Below the pieces are notes generated by a model. It saw only the letters and a list, made by a program, of their open reading frames with translations, was not told where the DNA came from and searched no databases. Below, piece by piece: positions 26,120-35,268 of a stretch of 64,000 bases of DNA; within the stretch, counting starts at the first letter, position 1; each line of letters starts with the position of its first letter. This stretch comes from Bacillus thermozeamaize (GTDB lineage Bacteria; Bacillota; Bacilli; ZCTH02-B2). The translations under genes and the position numbers were made by a program. The DNA is taken from positions 1 through 64,000 of the forward strand of contig LZRT01000067.1 in the NCBI GenBank assembly GCA_002159075.1, written 5' to 3'.

Positions 26120-28525
26120 TTGAAAACGCTAAAGTCGATTTTCGCTTTGTTTCTCGTGCTGACGCTTCTTTCCACGCTCTTCCACATCCCCTTGGAGGCC
26201 GCTGCATCCAATCATGCGCCCGCTGATGGATCAGCGCCGACTCATCCCTCTTATTTCAAAGTCGTTCGTGACACGGAGATCACGGATGCAGAACAAGAAC
26301 GCGCGTTGGGCCTGCTCAAACAAGATGCGTACTTGCGTTTTAAGAAAATGGATCAAGAACGCATCTACTTTCAGTGGGGCCAGACGCTGGCTTATGTTCC
26401 AAAGGAAGATGTGGAAGTCATTGATTGGGATGAACAAAACGACACGGCATGGGTTGAGGACGACGTTGACGCCAAAGGCTTGGTTTTTGTCCAAGATGAT
26501 GTGGAAATCAGCGAGCCGGAATCAGGGGATCTTGTTGCCGTATTCTATGGAGGCACGTCGTATCCTTATGTGGACAAAGATGAGCGGTCTTACCGCATCG
26601 TTTTGGGAAACCGCTTGCTCAACATAGAAAAGACGGATCTGCTCAAGGAACATGACCTTTCCGGAGAGCCGGAGGAGACAACTGAAGAGAAACAAGGGCC
26701 AAAGCCGAAAGAAAGCACGAAAGAGAAAATATCACCCTCGTTTGCGCAACAAGACCGTTTCTTTGAAGTGGTTGAGGACAGGGTGGCTGTATATGACAAC
26801 AGCAGCGGATCCTTGGTCAAGATGGGAGAATTGCTTCAGGGAGAGGTATACCCGCGCATTCGCCAATATGGCAACTGGCACGAAATCCAATTCGGCGACC
26901 GGAAAGGCTACGTGTGGCAGGGAGCGACAAGACCGGCCGACGGCAGCGTGCTGAAAGATCTGAACAATGGGCGTTTTACTCCTTCGGAACGGCATTTCGT
27001 CACGCTGCAAGATGCGATCGTATACGATAACAAAGCGTCGGACACCCTCACCCCGTTTGCCGTCATTCAGGCTGGCGTAAGATATCCGATTCTTAGCGAT
27101 TACGGCGGCTGGTGGCGGGTGGATGTGGCCGGAAGAATCGGCTATGTCCTTAAAAGTCTGGTCAAGCTTGATTTCAACCCAACAGACCGTTTCTTTACAG
27201 TGATCGCAGAAAATGCGCCTGTCTATGAAAACCGTTCAGGCGCGCTTGTAAAAGTGGGAGAACTGTATCAGGGGCAAGTCTACCCGCGTATCCGGGATTA
27301 TGGAAATTGGCACGAAATCAAGTTCGGAAAAGGAAAAGCTTATGTCCACAAAGGAGCAACGCAGCCCGTATTCAGCCATAACCTGAAAAACATCAATACC
27401 GGCCAAAGTCCTTCGTCGGTGGAGTTCAGCGTTATCCAAAAGGCGGCCGTATACGACAACACATCAGGTCAGTTGGTGCCGTTCGCTACGCTTGAACAAG
27501 GACAAACGTACCCGATTATCAGCAGCTACGGTGCCTGGTGGCGGATTGATGTATCCGGACGAATCGGCTATATCCATAAGAATGCTACGGAAGTTCTCCC
27601 CAGGCTTGTCGTCAATCCACGTCAAACCTATACCTATGAACAGATGATCATTGACATCGGGTTTCTGGAAGCGATGTATCCCGCGCTCATTGAAACCCGG
27701 ATCATCGGAAAATCAGTGGACGGCCGGAACCTTTATGCTGTGAAACTGGGAACAGGACCAACGGAAATCCTGATCAATGCGGCGCATCATGCGCGTGAGC
27801 ACATGACGACGAATCTCGTGATGAAAATGCTCGATGAATATGCTTACGCTTATCACGCCGGAAAAAGCATCGGCGGTTACAATGTGCAGACAGTGCTGGA
27901 TCGCACAAGCATCTGGTTTGTTCCGATGGTGAATCCTGACGGGGTCACGTTGGTACAAAAAGGGCATCGCAGCGCCAAAAATCCCAGCCTGATCCTCGCC
28001 TTAAACAAAAACAGCACAAACTTTTCAGGTTGGAAAGCCAACATCCGGGGCGTCGACCTGAACCGCCAATATCCTGCCCTCTGGAATACCATTACAGCCG
28101 ACCCGGGCAGAGCGGCTCCGGAAAATTACAAGGGGCCCAAACCGCTCAGCGAACCGGAATCACGCGCATTGTACAACTTTACTTTGAGCCGGAACATTCA
28201 AGCAGCCATCGCTTACCATTCTTCAGGAGAATTGATTTATACGCGTTTAGACATCGAGCCGCTCACCCGCCCATTGGCAAACAGTGTGGCTGCCAAAACG
28301 GGCTATAAGATTGTAAATTTGAGACAAAGTTTAAGTGGCGGCGGATTCACAGACTGGTTCATCCTGGAACAAAGAAAACCGGCTCTGACCCTGGAAATTT
28401 CCCCTTTTGTGGGACCCCGCCCCGTTCCTCTCAGCTACTGGGACCGGATTTGGGCGCAAAATGACGCCGTCGGCCTGCTTGTGGCCGATAAGATCTATCA
28501 AAAGCTCAATGAAGCAAAAAAATAA
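26120..28525 (+). CDS. Secreted M14 zinc carboxypeptidase with tandem SH3-like repeats
   Basis: An 801-residue exported protein: signal peptide (1-30), two diverged SH3-like modules (about 35-190), then two copies of a two-module unit at about 211-350 and 354-493, then an M14 peptidase domain (about 505-800). The repeats are obvious: DRFFEVVEDRVAVYDNSSG versus DRFFTVIAENAPVYENRSG, with a shared YPRIRxYGNWHEI. Zinc ligands are His and Glu in HHAREHMTT and His in IAYHSSGE; the catalytic Glu is in LTLEISP. It resembles gamma-D-glutamyl-diamino acid endopeptidases, so peptidoglycan peptide cleavage is likely. The start is a TTG after an A/G-rich site; there is no ATG. Confidence 0.9.
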   Translation: MKTLKSIFALFLVLTLLSTLFHIPLEAAASNHAPADGSAPTHPSYFKVVRDTEITDAEQERALGLLKQDAYLRFKKMDQERIYFQWGQTLAYVPKEDVEVIDWDEQNDTAWVEDDVDAKGLVFVQDDVEISEPESGDLVAVFYGGTSYPYVDKDERSYRIVLGNRLLNIEKTDLLKEHDLSGEPEETTEEKQGPKPKESTKEKISPSFAQQDRFFEVVEDRVAVYDNSSGSLVKMGELLQGEVYPRIRQYGNWHEIQFGDRKGYVWQGATRPADGSVLKDLNNGRFTPSERHFVTLQDAIVYDNKASDTLTPFAVIQAGVRYPILSDYGGWWRVDVAGRIGYVLKSLVKLDFNPTDRFFTVIAENAPVYENRSGALVKVGELYQGQVYPRIRDYGNWHEIKFGKGKAYVHKGATQPVFSHNLKNINTGQSPSSVEFSVIQKAAVYDNTSGQLVPFATLEQGQTYPIISSYGAWWRIDVSGRIGYIHKNATEVLPRLVVNPRQTYTYEQMIIDIGFLEAMYPALIETRIIGKSVDGRNLYAVKLGTGPTEILINAAHHAREHMTTNLVMKMLDEYAYAYHAGKSIGGYNVQTVLDRTSIWFVPMVNPDGVTLVQKGHRSAKNPSLILALNKNSTNFSGWKANIRGVDLNRQYPALWNTITADPGRAAPENYKGPKPLSEPESRALYNFTLSRNIQAAIAYHSSGELIYTRLDIEPLTRPLANSVAAKTGYKIVNLRQSLSGGGFTDWFILEQRKPALTLEISPFVGPRPVPLSYWDRIWAQNDAVGLLVADKIYQKLNEAKK

Positions 28526-28530
28526 TGGGC

Positions 28531-28563
28531 AAAAAATGCGAGTCCTTCATGGCTCGCATTTTT
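28531..28563 (+). terminator. Intrinsic terminator after the M14 peptidase gene
   Basis: AAAATGCGAG...CTCGCATTTTT, a stem of at least ten pairs with a T tract, directly after the stop. Confidence 0.9.
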
Positions 28564-28607
28564 CTTGAACGGAAATCGCTTACCCGATTGATTGTATTAA
28601 CAAATTG

Positions 28608-29068
28608 TTAATTGTTCTTATGAGACATCAAAAAGTCTAGTAATATCCTGTCAACTTTTTCAGCTTCCTTTCCAAGCCAGATTAAATGTCCCCAAGAATG
28701 AAGTAAAACAAGCTCCGAATGCGGGATGTGTTTATGTGCATGGAAAGCATGTCTTCTCTCATTTTGGTCACTACATTGTCATAAGCGAGCTTACTGAAGG
28801 AAGGAAGCATCAGCCTAAAAACATAATGAGGAAATCGATTGTACAAGAAGGCAACGATGTTCCAAACATATTTTTCAGCCGGGGGACGGAATAGAATCTG
28901 TGCAACCTTATATTCCCTGTCCTTGGAAGTTAGCCACTCTTTCGTTACTGCACATTGTAATGTAAGGGTTTTAATCCTTTCCGGGTGACGAGAGGCCAAG
29001 TAAATTCCGCTTGGCCCTCCTGCTGAAACAGCCAGAAGACGGACTTTTTCGATTTTTAGATGGTCTAA
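28608..29068 (-). pseudogene. Decayed alpha/beta-hydrolase
   Basis: Reading the minus strand, a frame beginning after a stop at 29069-29071 gives VRLLAVSAGGPSGIYLASRHPERI, the nucleophile elbow of an alpha/beta-hydrolase. The frame then runs to a stop at 28682. In another frame the C-terminal part continues as LLHSWGHLIWLG (catalytic His) to a stop at 28608. The N-terminal third is missing. About 50 residues that should carry the catalytic acid are lost at the frameshift near 28735. This is a gene remnant, not a functional enzyme. Confidence 0.75.
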
Positions 29069-29221
29069 TCACTTCAAACCGAGAGTATTTCAACTTTTCT
29101 TTTCATATTGGCAACCCTTTATCTACGGACATTTATTCATTCCAATAATAAATAATATCATTCGGATGCCAACCAAATCCGCCACTTCTTTCACTCGCAT
29201 CGCCATCATTTCAGCGGTTCG

Positions 29222-29806
29222 TTAGGCCTTAACCCAAACTGTGATACCATTCGTTGAACCGGACAAGATTTCAAGAACCTTCGGACTAAATTCGTGTTTC
29301 GTTTCCATCGCATGAGGCGGCATGCATCTGCCAACTTCCATAAACCAGTGATTCGTTCCAGGGATGATTTCAATACGATACTTGTCGTTTCCGCCTTGTT
29401 TTAATAATTGCTCCGTAAGAGGGGCATCCACTGAGGTATTCACGAATGGATCCGCTTCGCCAAAAATGGTGAGCACAGGGGCTTGAATCTTTGGAATGAC
29501 CGTTGCCGGATCATGATCAATAATCCTGCTCAGATAACCCAGCTTGACTGTGGATGTCAGATTGAAATAGATGTCGTACAGCTTTTTCCGGGTTTGCCAT
29601 TTCTTTTCAACCTCTTCCGCGCTGAGCCCTTGGTGATCGCGACAATGGCCGGAGTCGGTTCGTCGGTATCCGGTTTAACCAAGCTGCCCGAAATGGTCAC
29701 CCCGTTGGATTGAAACCGGACTTCTTCCCCGATTTTGATCTCTTCACTCAAGTACACATGCAGCCCTCTATCCTAAGATGCCAATCGTCAAGCCAACCTT
29801 TTTCAT
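29222..29806 (-). pseudogene. Decayed exported alpha/beta-hydrolase (dienelactone-hydrolase-like)
   Basis: Three pieces are collinear on the minus strand. The first is a signal-peptide start (MKKVGLTIGILG, ATG 29806) that soon meets a stop. The second is an N-terminal domain fragment (EEVRFQSNGVTISGSLVKP). The third, after a frame change near 29645, is a C-terminal part (LSAEEVEKKWQTR..., then VLTIFGEADPFV and TNHWFMEVG) ending at 29222. The middle with the nucleophile Ser is deleted. Decay is therefore by deletion plus frameshift, as in the neighbouring hydrolase remnant. Confidence 0.75.
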
Positions 29807-30061
29807 TGATAGCCGTCCTTTTTTCATGTTTTCATTCTTCTCCTTTTTAATTTTTGGAATGTCTGGAACCATTTTCAAGCAACGATATCCAGATAAAGTA
29901 AATAAGCGGCACCCTTCGATGAATATCGACCGCAGAACAGTTTTTATCCTGGACAAAAGTCCGGATCGATGCCGTCTACTCCGGGCAGCAACCACAGATT
30001 TCTTTAGGCAAATGAAAATTTTGTGCTACACTGTTGCTATGACCTGGATAGGGGTGTTGAT

Positions 30062-30880
30062 ATGCAAGCGAAAAATACGTACGGCATTGTGACGAGCAAT
30101 CCCGAGCTGGTCCAGCAAGCCAATGATCTTTCTGTCATCATGTATGAAATTAAAGATGTATTAGGCGTTCACCGCACGCCCATACCAGGCACCGTGAGCA
30201 TGGTCAGCTGTTTTTCGGATAACCAATGGATTAAGGAGCATCCTGATTTTGTCGCGGTGTCCAAAGACGGGATGAAAGCCACGCGAAAGGAAAAATACTT
30301 CGACTGGGATTGTCTCTGTCCATCCAGGGACGAGTGGAAAGAAAAGTTGTTGCGCATCGTCAAAGAAGCGGATCGGCAGGGAGAAGTGAGGCTGGACGTT
30401 GTGGGGTTTCCGCGCGAGGGGTTCTGTTGGTGCACCATTTGCCAAGAGAAATGGAAGCAATCCCGGCTGGAAGATTGGGAGGCATGGCGGGCATCTGTGA
30501 TCACCGATTTTGTGCGATCCTGCCGGGAAGCGACAAAGAACAGGCTCTATATGACGCTCTATCCCGATCCTTTAAAAGTTCACCATTACCACAGGTTCGG
30601 CGTGGACATTGATGCGGTGAGCAAGTATGTCGACTGCTTCGTCATACCGGTCTACGATCTTCATTACAGTGTCACCTATTGGCTGGAAACCTTGGCATGG
30701 GGCTTTCGAGACATGTTGAAAAAACCGTTCCTCATCGAATTGTACGCTTGTGACCTGGACCCGCATAAGCTGGCAAAGGCCACCCAGGTGGCCCGGCACT
30801 ACGCCGACGGCGTGTTGTTTGCCTATCCGCGAAACGCCGAATATGTACAAAATGTCTTAAGCATCCTGAAGAAAAGCTGA
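30062..30880 (+). CDS. Unrecognised protein, possibly TIM-barrel, with C-x-C-x2-C motif
   Basis: A 272-residue soluble protein that I do not recognise. It has an alternating strand/helix pattern, segments such as VRLDVVGFPREGFCWCTICQEKW (near residue 110-130), LYMTLYPDP and FVIPVYDLHYSVTYW, and ends with DGVLFAYPRNAEYVQ. The pattern resembles TIM-barrel glycoside-hydrolase-like proteins, and the CWCTIC cluster could bind metal. The ATG at 30062 follows AGGGGTG by six bases. It stands alone between the hydrolase remnants and csaA. An extended -10 (TGCTACACT, 30026-30034) may be its promoter. Confidence 0.75.
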   Translation: MQAKNTYGIVTSNPELVQQANDLSVIMYEIKDVLGVHRTPIPGTVSMVSCFSDNQWIKEHPDFVAVSKDGMKATRKEKYFDWDCLCPSRDEWKEKLLRIVKEADRQGEVRLDVVGFPREGFCWCTICQEKWKQSRLEDWEAWRASVITDFVRSCREATKNRLYMTLYPDPLKVHHYHRFGVDIDAVSKYVDCFVIPVYDLHYSVTYWLETLAWGFRDMLKKPFLIELYACDLDPHKLAKATQVARHYADGVLFAYPRNAEYVQNVLSILKKS

Positions 30881-30949
30881 GCCGCCTGGCCGTCAACCGG
30901 CGCAAGCAGCCCATCAGGTGCAGCATGAAAGCTGCAGACGGCATCCTCC

Positions 30950-31279
30950 TCAAGCAATCGGTGTGCCGTTGGGGACAGGTTCATCAGGTTTTAGCAACAC
31001 AACATCTCCTTCTTCCGGCACGCCGCCAAGGACAAGCACTTCAGAGCAAAAGCCCGCGATGCGCCTTGGTGGGAAGTTGACAACCGCAACCACCTGACGG
31101 CCCACAAGCGTCTCCGGCTGATACCTGCGCGTAATTTGAGCGGAAGATGTCTTCACACCCAATTCACCAAAATCGATTTCCAGTTTGATCGCCGGCTTCC
31201 TCGCTTCAGGAAACCGCTCTGCTTTGACGATTGTTCCAACGCGAATATCCAACTTTAAAAAGTCATCGACAGTTGCCAT
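30950..31279 (-). CDS. csaA: CsaA-type tRNA-binding-domain protein
   Basis: A 109-residue protein consisting of one OB-fold tRNA-binding (EMAP II/MetG-like) domain: [32 protein letters not shown], then [24 protein letters not shown]. This is the full length of CsaA, described in B. subtilis as a chaperone-like protein helping protein secretion. The ATG at 31279 follows GGAGG by six bases. No operon partner. Confidence 0.9.
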   Translation of the reverse strand: MATVDDFLKLDIRVGTIVKAERFPEARKPAIKLEIDFGELGVKTSSAQITRRYQPETLVGRQVVAVVNFPPRRIAGFCSEVLVLGGVPEEGDVVLLKPDEPVPNGTPIA

Positions 31280-31620
31280 GGCGATCCTCCCCAAACCGGA
31301 CGTATTTTATCATTCATTTCCAAGAAGCCCCTCTTCAAAGCGGTAACGCAGGTGGCGGGAGTGTTCCATTTACTCACCGTTTATTTTTTTCAGGATGCGA
31401 GGATGGGTCAAAGTGAAGCAATGCAATTCCTCATGGATTTTTCCACATCAGTATATCACTGATTGGTAACCCTGCACCAAAACCATTTTTACTCCGTCTA
31501 AAACCAAACGAAAAGCCGAGCCGCATCAGGAGCAATACCTGAGATCAACTCGACTTCGAAACGAACGATTCCCGATTGGCACCCACTTTCTACAGCCCGA
31601 ACCCGCCTTGCTCAACGCTG
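31280..31620. other. 341-base gap upstream of csaA
   Basis: No gene seen. It contains the terminator of the lipoprotein gene at 31507-31556 and presumably the csaA promoter, of which only an AT-rich TGATAAAAT near 31300 (minus strand) is visible. Confidence 0.45.
31507..31556 (-). terminator. Intrinsic terminator after DUF4352 lipoprotein gene
   Basis: On the minus strand AAGTCGAG pairs with CTCGGCTT (one G-T pair), with an inner TCAGG/CCTGA stem, followed by TTTTCGTTTGGTTTT. Confidence 0.7.
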
Positions 31621-32181
31621 TCAATGGAGCTTGACAATCGCCTGACCAAACCCAAAAACATTTGGTTCAAACAGCAACTCTAGCCCTTTCGCATCTTTCG
31701 GCACTTCGAATGTGAGTTCGCCACGCATCTTCCTGCCTGGTTGCAATTCACCATCCAAACTTCCTTTTGTCTCGGGTCCAATGGTCACGTTATACTTATA
31801 TCCGTCTGCATCGCTCAGCGAAAACATCATTAATGAGCTAATCACGTCTGATTCATTTCCGACATTCTCAAGCGTCACATCGACCATCTTGTAGACATGA
31901 CCCTGTTGCGGTTTGATGAATTGATCTCCCTCGCTGTCGCGCACACTGTTCACCACAAAAATGAGGTCACCCATTTTAATTTGTTCTCCCACCGCAAAGG
32001 TCTGTGGCGCCGGAGGTTTCTGATTTTCCGCATCTTGCGCCGTCGGGTTTGCATCCTCTTTTTCTTGAGATGACGTGTTTGAATCAACTTTCTCAGGCGT
32101 CACCGTTTCCCCGCAGCCGACAAGAAACACAGCAAGAAGACCAATCAACAAGCCGGCCAGACATTTTTTGACATGCATCAT
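31621..32181 (-). CDS. DUF4352-type lipoprotein
   Basis: A 186-residue lipoprotein: signal peptide with lipobox LVGC near residue 23, a Glu/Asn/Pro-rich linker to about residue 62, then a beta-sandwich resembling DUF4352/telokin-like domains (YKMVDVTLENVGNES, GELTFEVPKDAKGLELLFEP). Such domains are common in exported Firmicutes proteins of unknown role. The ATG at 32181 follows GGGAGG by seven bases. It follows the small membrane protein gene after 12 bases and is probably cotranscribed. Confidence 0.85.
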   Translation of the reverse strand: MMHVKKCLAGLLIGLLAVFLVGCGETVTPEKVDSNTSSQEKEDANPTAQDAENQKPPAPQTFAVGEQIKMGDLIFVVNSVRDSEGDQFIKPQQGHVYKMVDVTLENVGNESDVISSLMMFSLSDADGYKYNVTIGPETKGSLDGELQPGRKMRGELTFEVPKDAKGLELLFEPNVFGFGQAIVKLH

Positions 32182-32193
32182 CACCAAACCTCC

Positions 32194-32541
32194 CTATATG
32201 TTTGTGGTTGTCTCAAGTTCCTTTTGACTCAACAGCGCCAAAATCCCCGCGATGAGAAATACTGGAAAAGCTACAACGTAACCCCATGAAATCGAAACGA
32301 GGCCCCCGACAGCACTGACGAGCATCATGATCCCCGCAGCCTTTGGTTTTTTTAATGCAAGCGCGCCGCCTACCAGGCCAATCAGGCTGAATAAAACAGC
32401 CGCTACGCCCAACCCAATGACAGGACTGGTTCCTGATCCGGAAAACGCCGCGTCCAACCCGCCAATTATCAGTGCAAAAAGTGCGCCGCCAAACCCGGCA
32501 ATGCCCCCAATAATGCCTAAAATCAGTGCAGCAAGCCGCAA
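32194..32541 (-). CDS. Small four-helix membrane protein, DUF4064-like
   Basis: A 115-residue protein, nearly all hydrophobic, with four predicted membrane helices and Gly-rich segments (LGIIGGIAGFGGALFALIIGG). This resembles DUF4064 proteins. The start is TTG 32541 just after GGGGGGAGG; the longer frame to 32604 overlaps that site and is less likely. Probably in one transcript with the DUF4352 lipoprotein. Function unknown. Confidence 0.7.
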   Translation of the reverse strand: MRLAALILGIIGGIAGFGGALFALIIGGLDAAFSGSGTSPVIGLGVAAVLFSLIGLVGGALALKKPKAAGIMMLVSAVGGLVSISWGYVVAFPVFLIAGILALLSQKELETTTNI

Positions 32542-32639
32542 TGTGCCTCCCCCCAACAAACAAATTTTTATGCTATCCGCATGATACCCTAGGTATTCTG
32601 ACAACAGTATGTCACAGAATATATGTTTGCTTCTTTTTC

Positions 32640-32685
32640 AAATAAAAAGGCAGGATATACGGGTATCATCCGTACACCCTGTCCC
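32640..32685 (-). terminator. Intrinsic terminator downstream of ABC exporter
   Basis: On the minus strand CAGGGTGTACGG pairs imperfectly with CCGTATATCCTG, followed by CCTTTTTATTT. It is the first terminator met after the ABC-2 permease stop at 32999. Confidence 0.65.
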
Positions 32686-32752
32686 AGATCAAAAGATCTC
32701 CACATGCTTGAACACAATTTTGAACAGAACTTGTTGTATGGCTCAAAAATAT

Positions 32753-32869
32753 CTAGGGCTGCAGGCTGGATAACTGTCCGGCCAGTCGCAGGTAAAATGT
32801 CTTCAGGTCAAACTGCGGATTGGGGTCAATACCGATGATTTCGAGATGATCGATGTTGTATTTACCCAT
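32753..32869 (-). other. Short open frame, possible gene fragment
   Basis: A 38-codon frame from ATG 32869 (MGKYNIDHLEIIGIDPNP..., ending LSSLQP), open further upstream to about 32905. The composition looks protein-like, and it could be the end of a lost gene, perhaps a transposase. No ribosome binding site is well placed for the ATG. I cannot assign it. Confidence 0.3.
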
Positions 32870-32998
32870 ATAGTTCCATCGCTTACAACTTAAAACCTCC
32901 CTTAGCAATCAAATCCCCTTCGAATGCAGCCAGCAATGGCAACAACGAAGGGGTTGACATCTGCTAAGGAGCGAAATGTTGAACATGTTTCAGGATGG

Positions 32999-34099
32999 TT
33001 AAGTCCGCCTTTTGCTGAACAGCGTCCCGATGACAAATGCCGCCACTCCCCATGCCGCAATCACGGCGATGTTGATCCAAAACTGTGTTTGCGTGACTCC
33101 CAGGCCGTAAACCATGCTGTCCCGAATCCCGCTGACAAAATAGGTAAGTGGTATGACATTGGAAACAGGGCGGATATATTCGGGCAGCATGGCGAGATCA
33201 AAGAACACGCCGCTGATAAACATCATCAAAAAAGAGGCAATGTTGGCAAGCCCAGAGTAGCTTTCCTGCGTTTTGCTGAATGAGGCAAGCATATACCCCA
33301 TCGCGTTGAATGCGATGACACCAACTGCGAAGACGATGATAAAAGCGAGAAAGTCGATGTTCAGATTGACCTTAAAAAACAGCACGCCAATCAATGTAAT
33401 CACGATCACCTGAATGACGCCAAGAATAAAGTGAACCATGATGTGGCCGATGCCAAACAGATGCATTTTGATGGGGGTCAACATCAGCCGCTTCTGCAAT
33501 CCATTCCGGCGGTACTCCACCAGCCCCATCTGGCCGAAAAGTCCCGATTGCGCAAGACCCAGGGCCAACATCCCTGTCATCAGGAAATCCACAAATTTGA
33601 TTTGGTTACCGCCGGAAGAGAGATATTCGGTTGCAAGCGCAAACGTGGGTTTTGCGTTGGCCAAACGGTAATTCATCTCTTCAAGAACCCCGGCGAGAAT
33701 GCCGCTAAGGGCTTGGGCCGTTGCTGAATTCTCTTTCTCTTTATTCATCAATAGAACCACTTTTTCTGATTCATTCCCTGCCGGCAAAACGATCGCCGCA
33801 TCCACTTTACGGTCCTTTACCAGTTCTCTTGCCGTCTCCAGTGCTACCGGCTCGTCTTCGGCCCATTTGAACACGTCGATGTCGTGCAATATCGCGTTCA
33901 ATTGATCCGCTGCTTGACTTGGCTTTTCAATCACCGTGACCACTTTGGCTTCAAAATCAGACTCCTCGTTTGCCCCGCCTATAATGACTGTAAAAATGAC
34001 AAACAAAATGACGGGAAAGAAAATCAGCCAAAACCAGACCGCTTTCTCACGCAGGGTGGACTTCAGCTCTGCTTCAAACAACTTCATCAGCTGCCGCAT
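32999..34099 (-). CDS. ABC-2 type exporter permease
   Basis: A 366-residue permease with one N-terminal helix, a large extracytoplasmic domain (about 55-170) and five more helices from about 170, the ABC2_membrane_3 layout. The end RDSMVYGLGVTQTQFWINIAV and the motif MLALGLAQSGLFGQMGLVEYRRNGLQKRL are typical. It forms an exporter with the ATPase encoded four bases upstream. The substrate (lipid, antibiotic or peptide) is not predictable. Confidence 0.9.
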   Translation of the reverse strand: MRQLMKLFEAELKSTLREKAVWFWLIFFPVILFVIFTVIIGGANEESDFEAKVVTVIEKPSQAADQLNAILHDIDVFKWAEDEPVALETARELVKDRKVDAAIVLPAGNESEKVVLLMNKEKENSATAQALSGILAGVLEEMNYRLANAKPTFALATEYLSSGGNQIKFVDFLMTGMLALGLAQSGLFGQMGLVEYRRNGLQKRLMLTPIKMHLFGIGHIMVHFILGVIQVIVITLIGVLFFKVNLNIDFLAFIIVFAVGVIAFNAMGYMLASFSKTQESYSGLANIASFLMMFISGVFFDLAMLPEYIRPVSNVIPLTYFVSGIRDSMVYGLGVTQTQFWINIAVIAAWGVAAFVIGTLFSKRRT

Positions 34100-34103
34100 C
34101 TCC

Positions 34104-35030
34104 CTAATCCCTCCATTCCTTGCCCGTCAAGGCAATAAACACATCTTCCAAACTCAGATCCTTGATGCTCACCTGCTCCACTTCAATGTGATTCTCGGCC
34201 GTATATTGAAACAAATGATATAATGTCTCCTCGGGGCGCTCGGTCCAAACATGGATGCGATTCTCTTCGACATTTGCATTGCTTACCTTTGGCAGCGTTT
34301 TGATCAACGCCGCCATCGCCTCATTTTGCGCAGGGTCTGTAAAAGCGAGTTGAATTTCCCGTTCCTTGCTCAATTGATCAATCAGTTTCTTGGGCGTGTC
34401 CAAAGCGACGACCCGCCCCTGGTCGACGATACAGACGCGATCGCTTAATTTCTCCGCTTCTTCCATGTAATGCGTGGTAAGAATCACCGTTTTCCCCAAT
34501 TCCTTCAGTTTTAAGATGATGTCCCAGATATTGATGCGCGCTTGCGGATCCAGTCCCGTCGTCGGCTCATCAAAAAAGAGAATGTCCGGATCGTTGACCA
34601 GTGCAAGCCCGATGGCCAGCCTCTGTTTTTGGCCGCCCGAGAGGTTCTGGACCCATTTATTGCGGTGTTCTTGCAGGTTGATCAATTCGATGATCTCAGG
34701 CACGGGCCGCGTTTTATGATAGAAACTGGAAAATACGTCCAGATTCTCATAGACGGTCAACTTGTCAAACAGCGCGCTCGTTTGGGGTTGCACGCCGATA
34801 ATCTGCTTGATTTTCTCAGCATCACGCTTCCATCCCATGCCTTTAATGGAAACCTCACCCTGATCGGGCGCCTGCAATCCTTCAATCATCTCCAATGTGG
34901 TGGTTTTGCCGGCACCGTTGGGGCCGATGATCGTGAAGATCTCCCCCTCTTCCACAGTGAAGCTGATCCTGTCAACCGCCACGACAGAACCAAACGTTTT
35001 GCGAAGATCTTTTACCTCAAGAATGGACAT
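34104..35030 (-). CDS. ABC exporter ATP-binding protein
   Basis: A 308-residue ATPase of the drug/lipid exporter class: Walker A GPNGAGKTT near residue 38, signature LSGGQKQR near 130, Walker B ILFFDEPTTGLD near 153, and a C-terminal regulatory part ending SLEDVFIALTG, typical of this group. I use ATG 35030, since the upstream ATG at 35036 touches the GGAGGG site. It forms a two-gene operon with the permease that follows. Confidence 0.93.
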   Translation of the reverse strand: MSILEVKDLRKTFGSVVAVDRISFTVEEGEIFTIIGPNGAGKTTTLEMIEGLQAPDQGEVSIKGMGWKRDAEKIKQIIGVQPQTSALFDKLTVYENLDVFSSFYHKTRPVPEIIELINLQEHRNKWVQNLSGGQKQRLAIGLALVNDPDILFFDEPTTGLDPQARINIWDIILKLKELGKTVILTTHYMEEAEKLSDRVCIVDQGRVVALDTPKKLIDQLSKEREIQLAFTDPAQNEAMAALIKTLPKVSNANVEENRIHVWTERPEETLYHLFQYTAENHIEVEQVSIKDLSLEDVFIALTGKEWRD

Positions 35031-35152
35031 CCACATCCCTCCTAAAAAATGGAAATTCTATATGGCAATACCATTTTATAATAAAACAAGAATGATAAAA
35101 TTAACACCTCTTCCTAAGTAGGTTTTTTACCCCGACTTAAGACCGGGCAAAC

Positions 35153-35197
35153 AAAAAAGCCGGGCAGAAACAGGATACATCCTGAGTTTTAGCCCGG
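35153..35197 (-). terminator. Intrinsic terminator after the sugar-type ABC operon
   Basis: On the minus strand CCGGGC...GCCCGG with an inner CAGGAT/ATCCTG pairing, followed by CTTTTTTG. It lies 72 bases past the stop of the permease gene ending at 35269. Confidence 0.85.
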
Positions 35198-35268
35198 ATA
35201 TGATGATGCGCGGGTTTTAGCTGGAAAAGGTTATGTGAATATCATTCATTCATCATAATGCAGGCCGC

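Larger units (their letters stand above)
32542..32998. other. 457-base gap with a terminator and a gene fragment
   Basis: Between the DUF4064-like gene and the ABC exporter permease. It holds the exporter-side terminator (32640-32685) and a short open frame (32753-32869). The rest shows no recognisable gene, RNA or repeat. Confidence 0.5.

Noticed and set aside
29768-29995. 75-codon minus-strand frame as a separate gene
   Set aside because: Only its last dozen codons look real, as the signal-peptide start of the decayed hydrolase; the rest is non-coding.
28566-32998. Mobile element as the cause of gene decay in this region
   Set aside because: Apart from one doubtful 38-codon fragment, no transposase, terminal inverted repeats or target duplications are visible.
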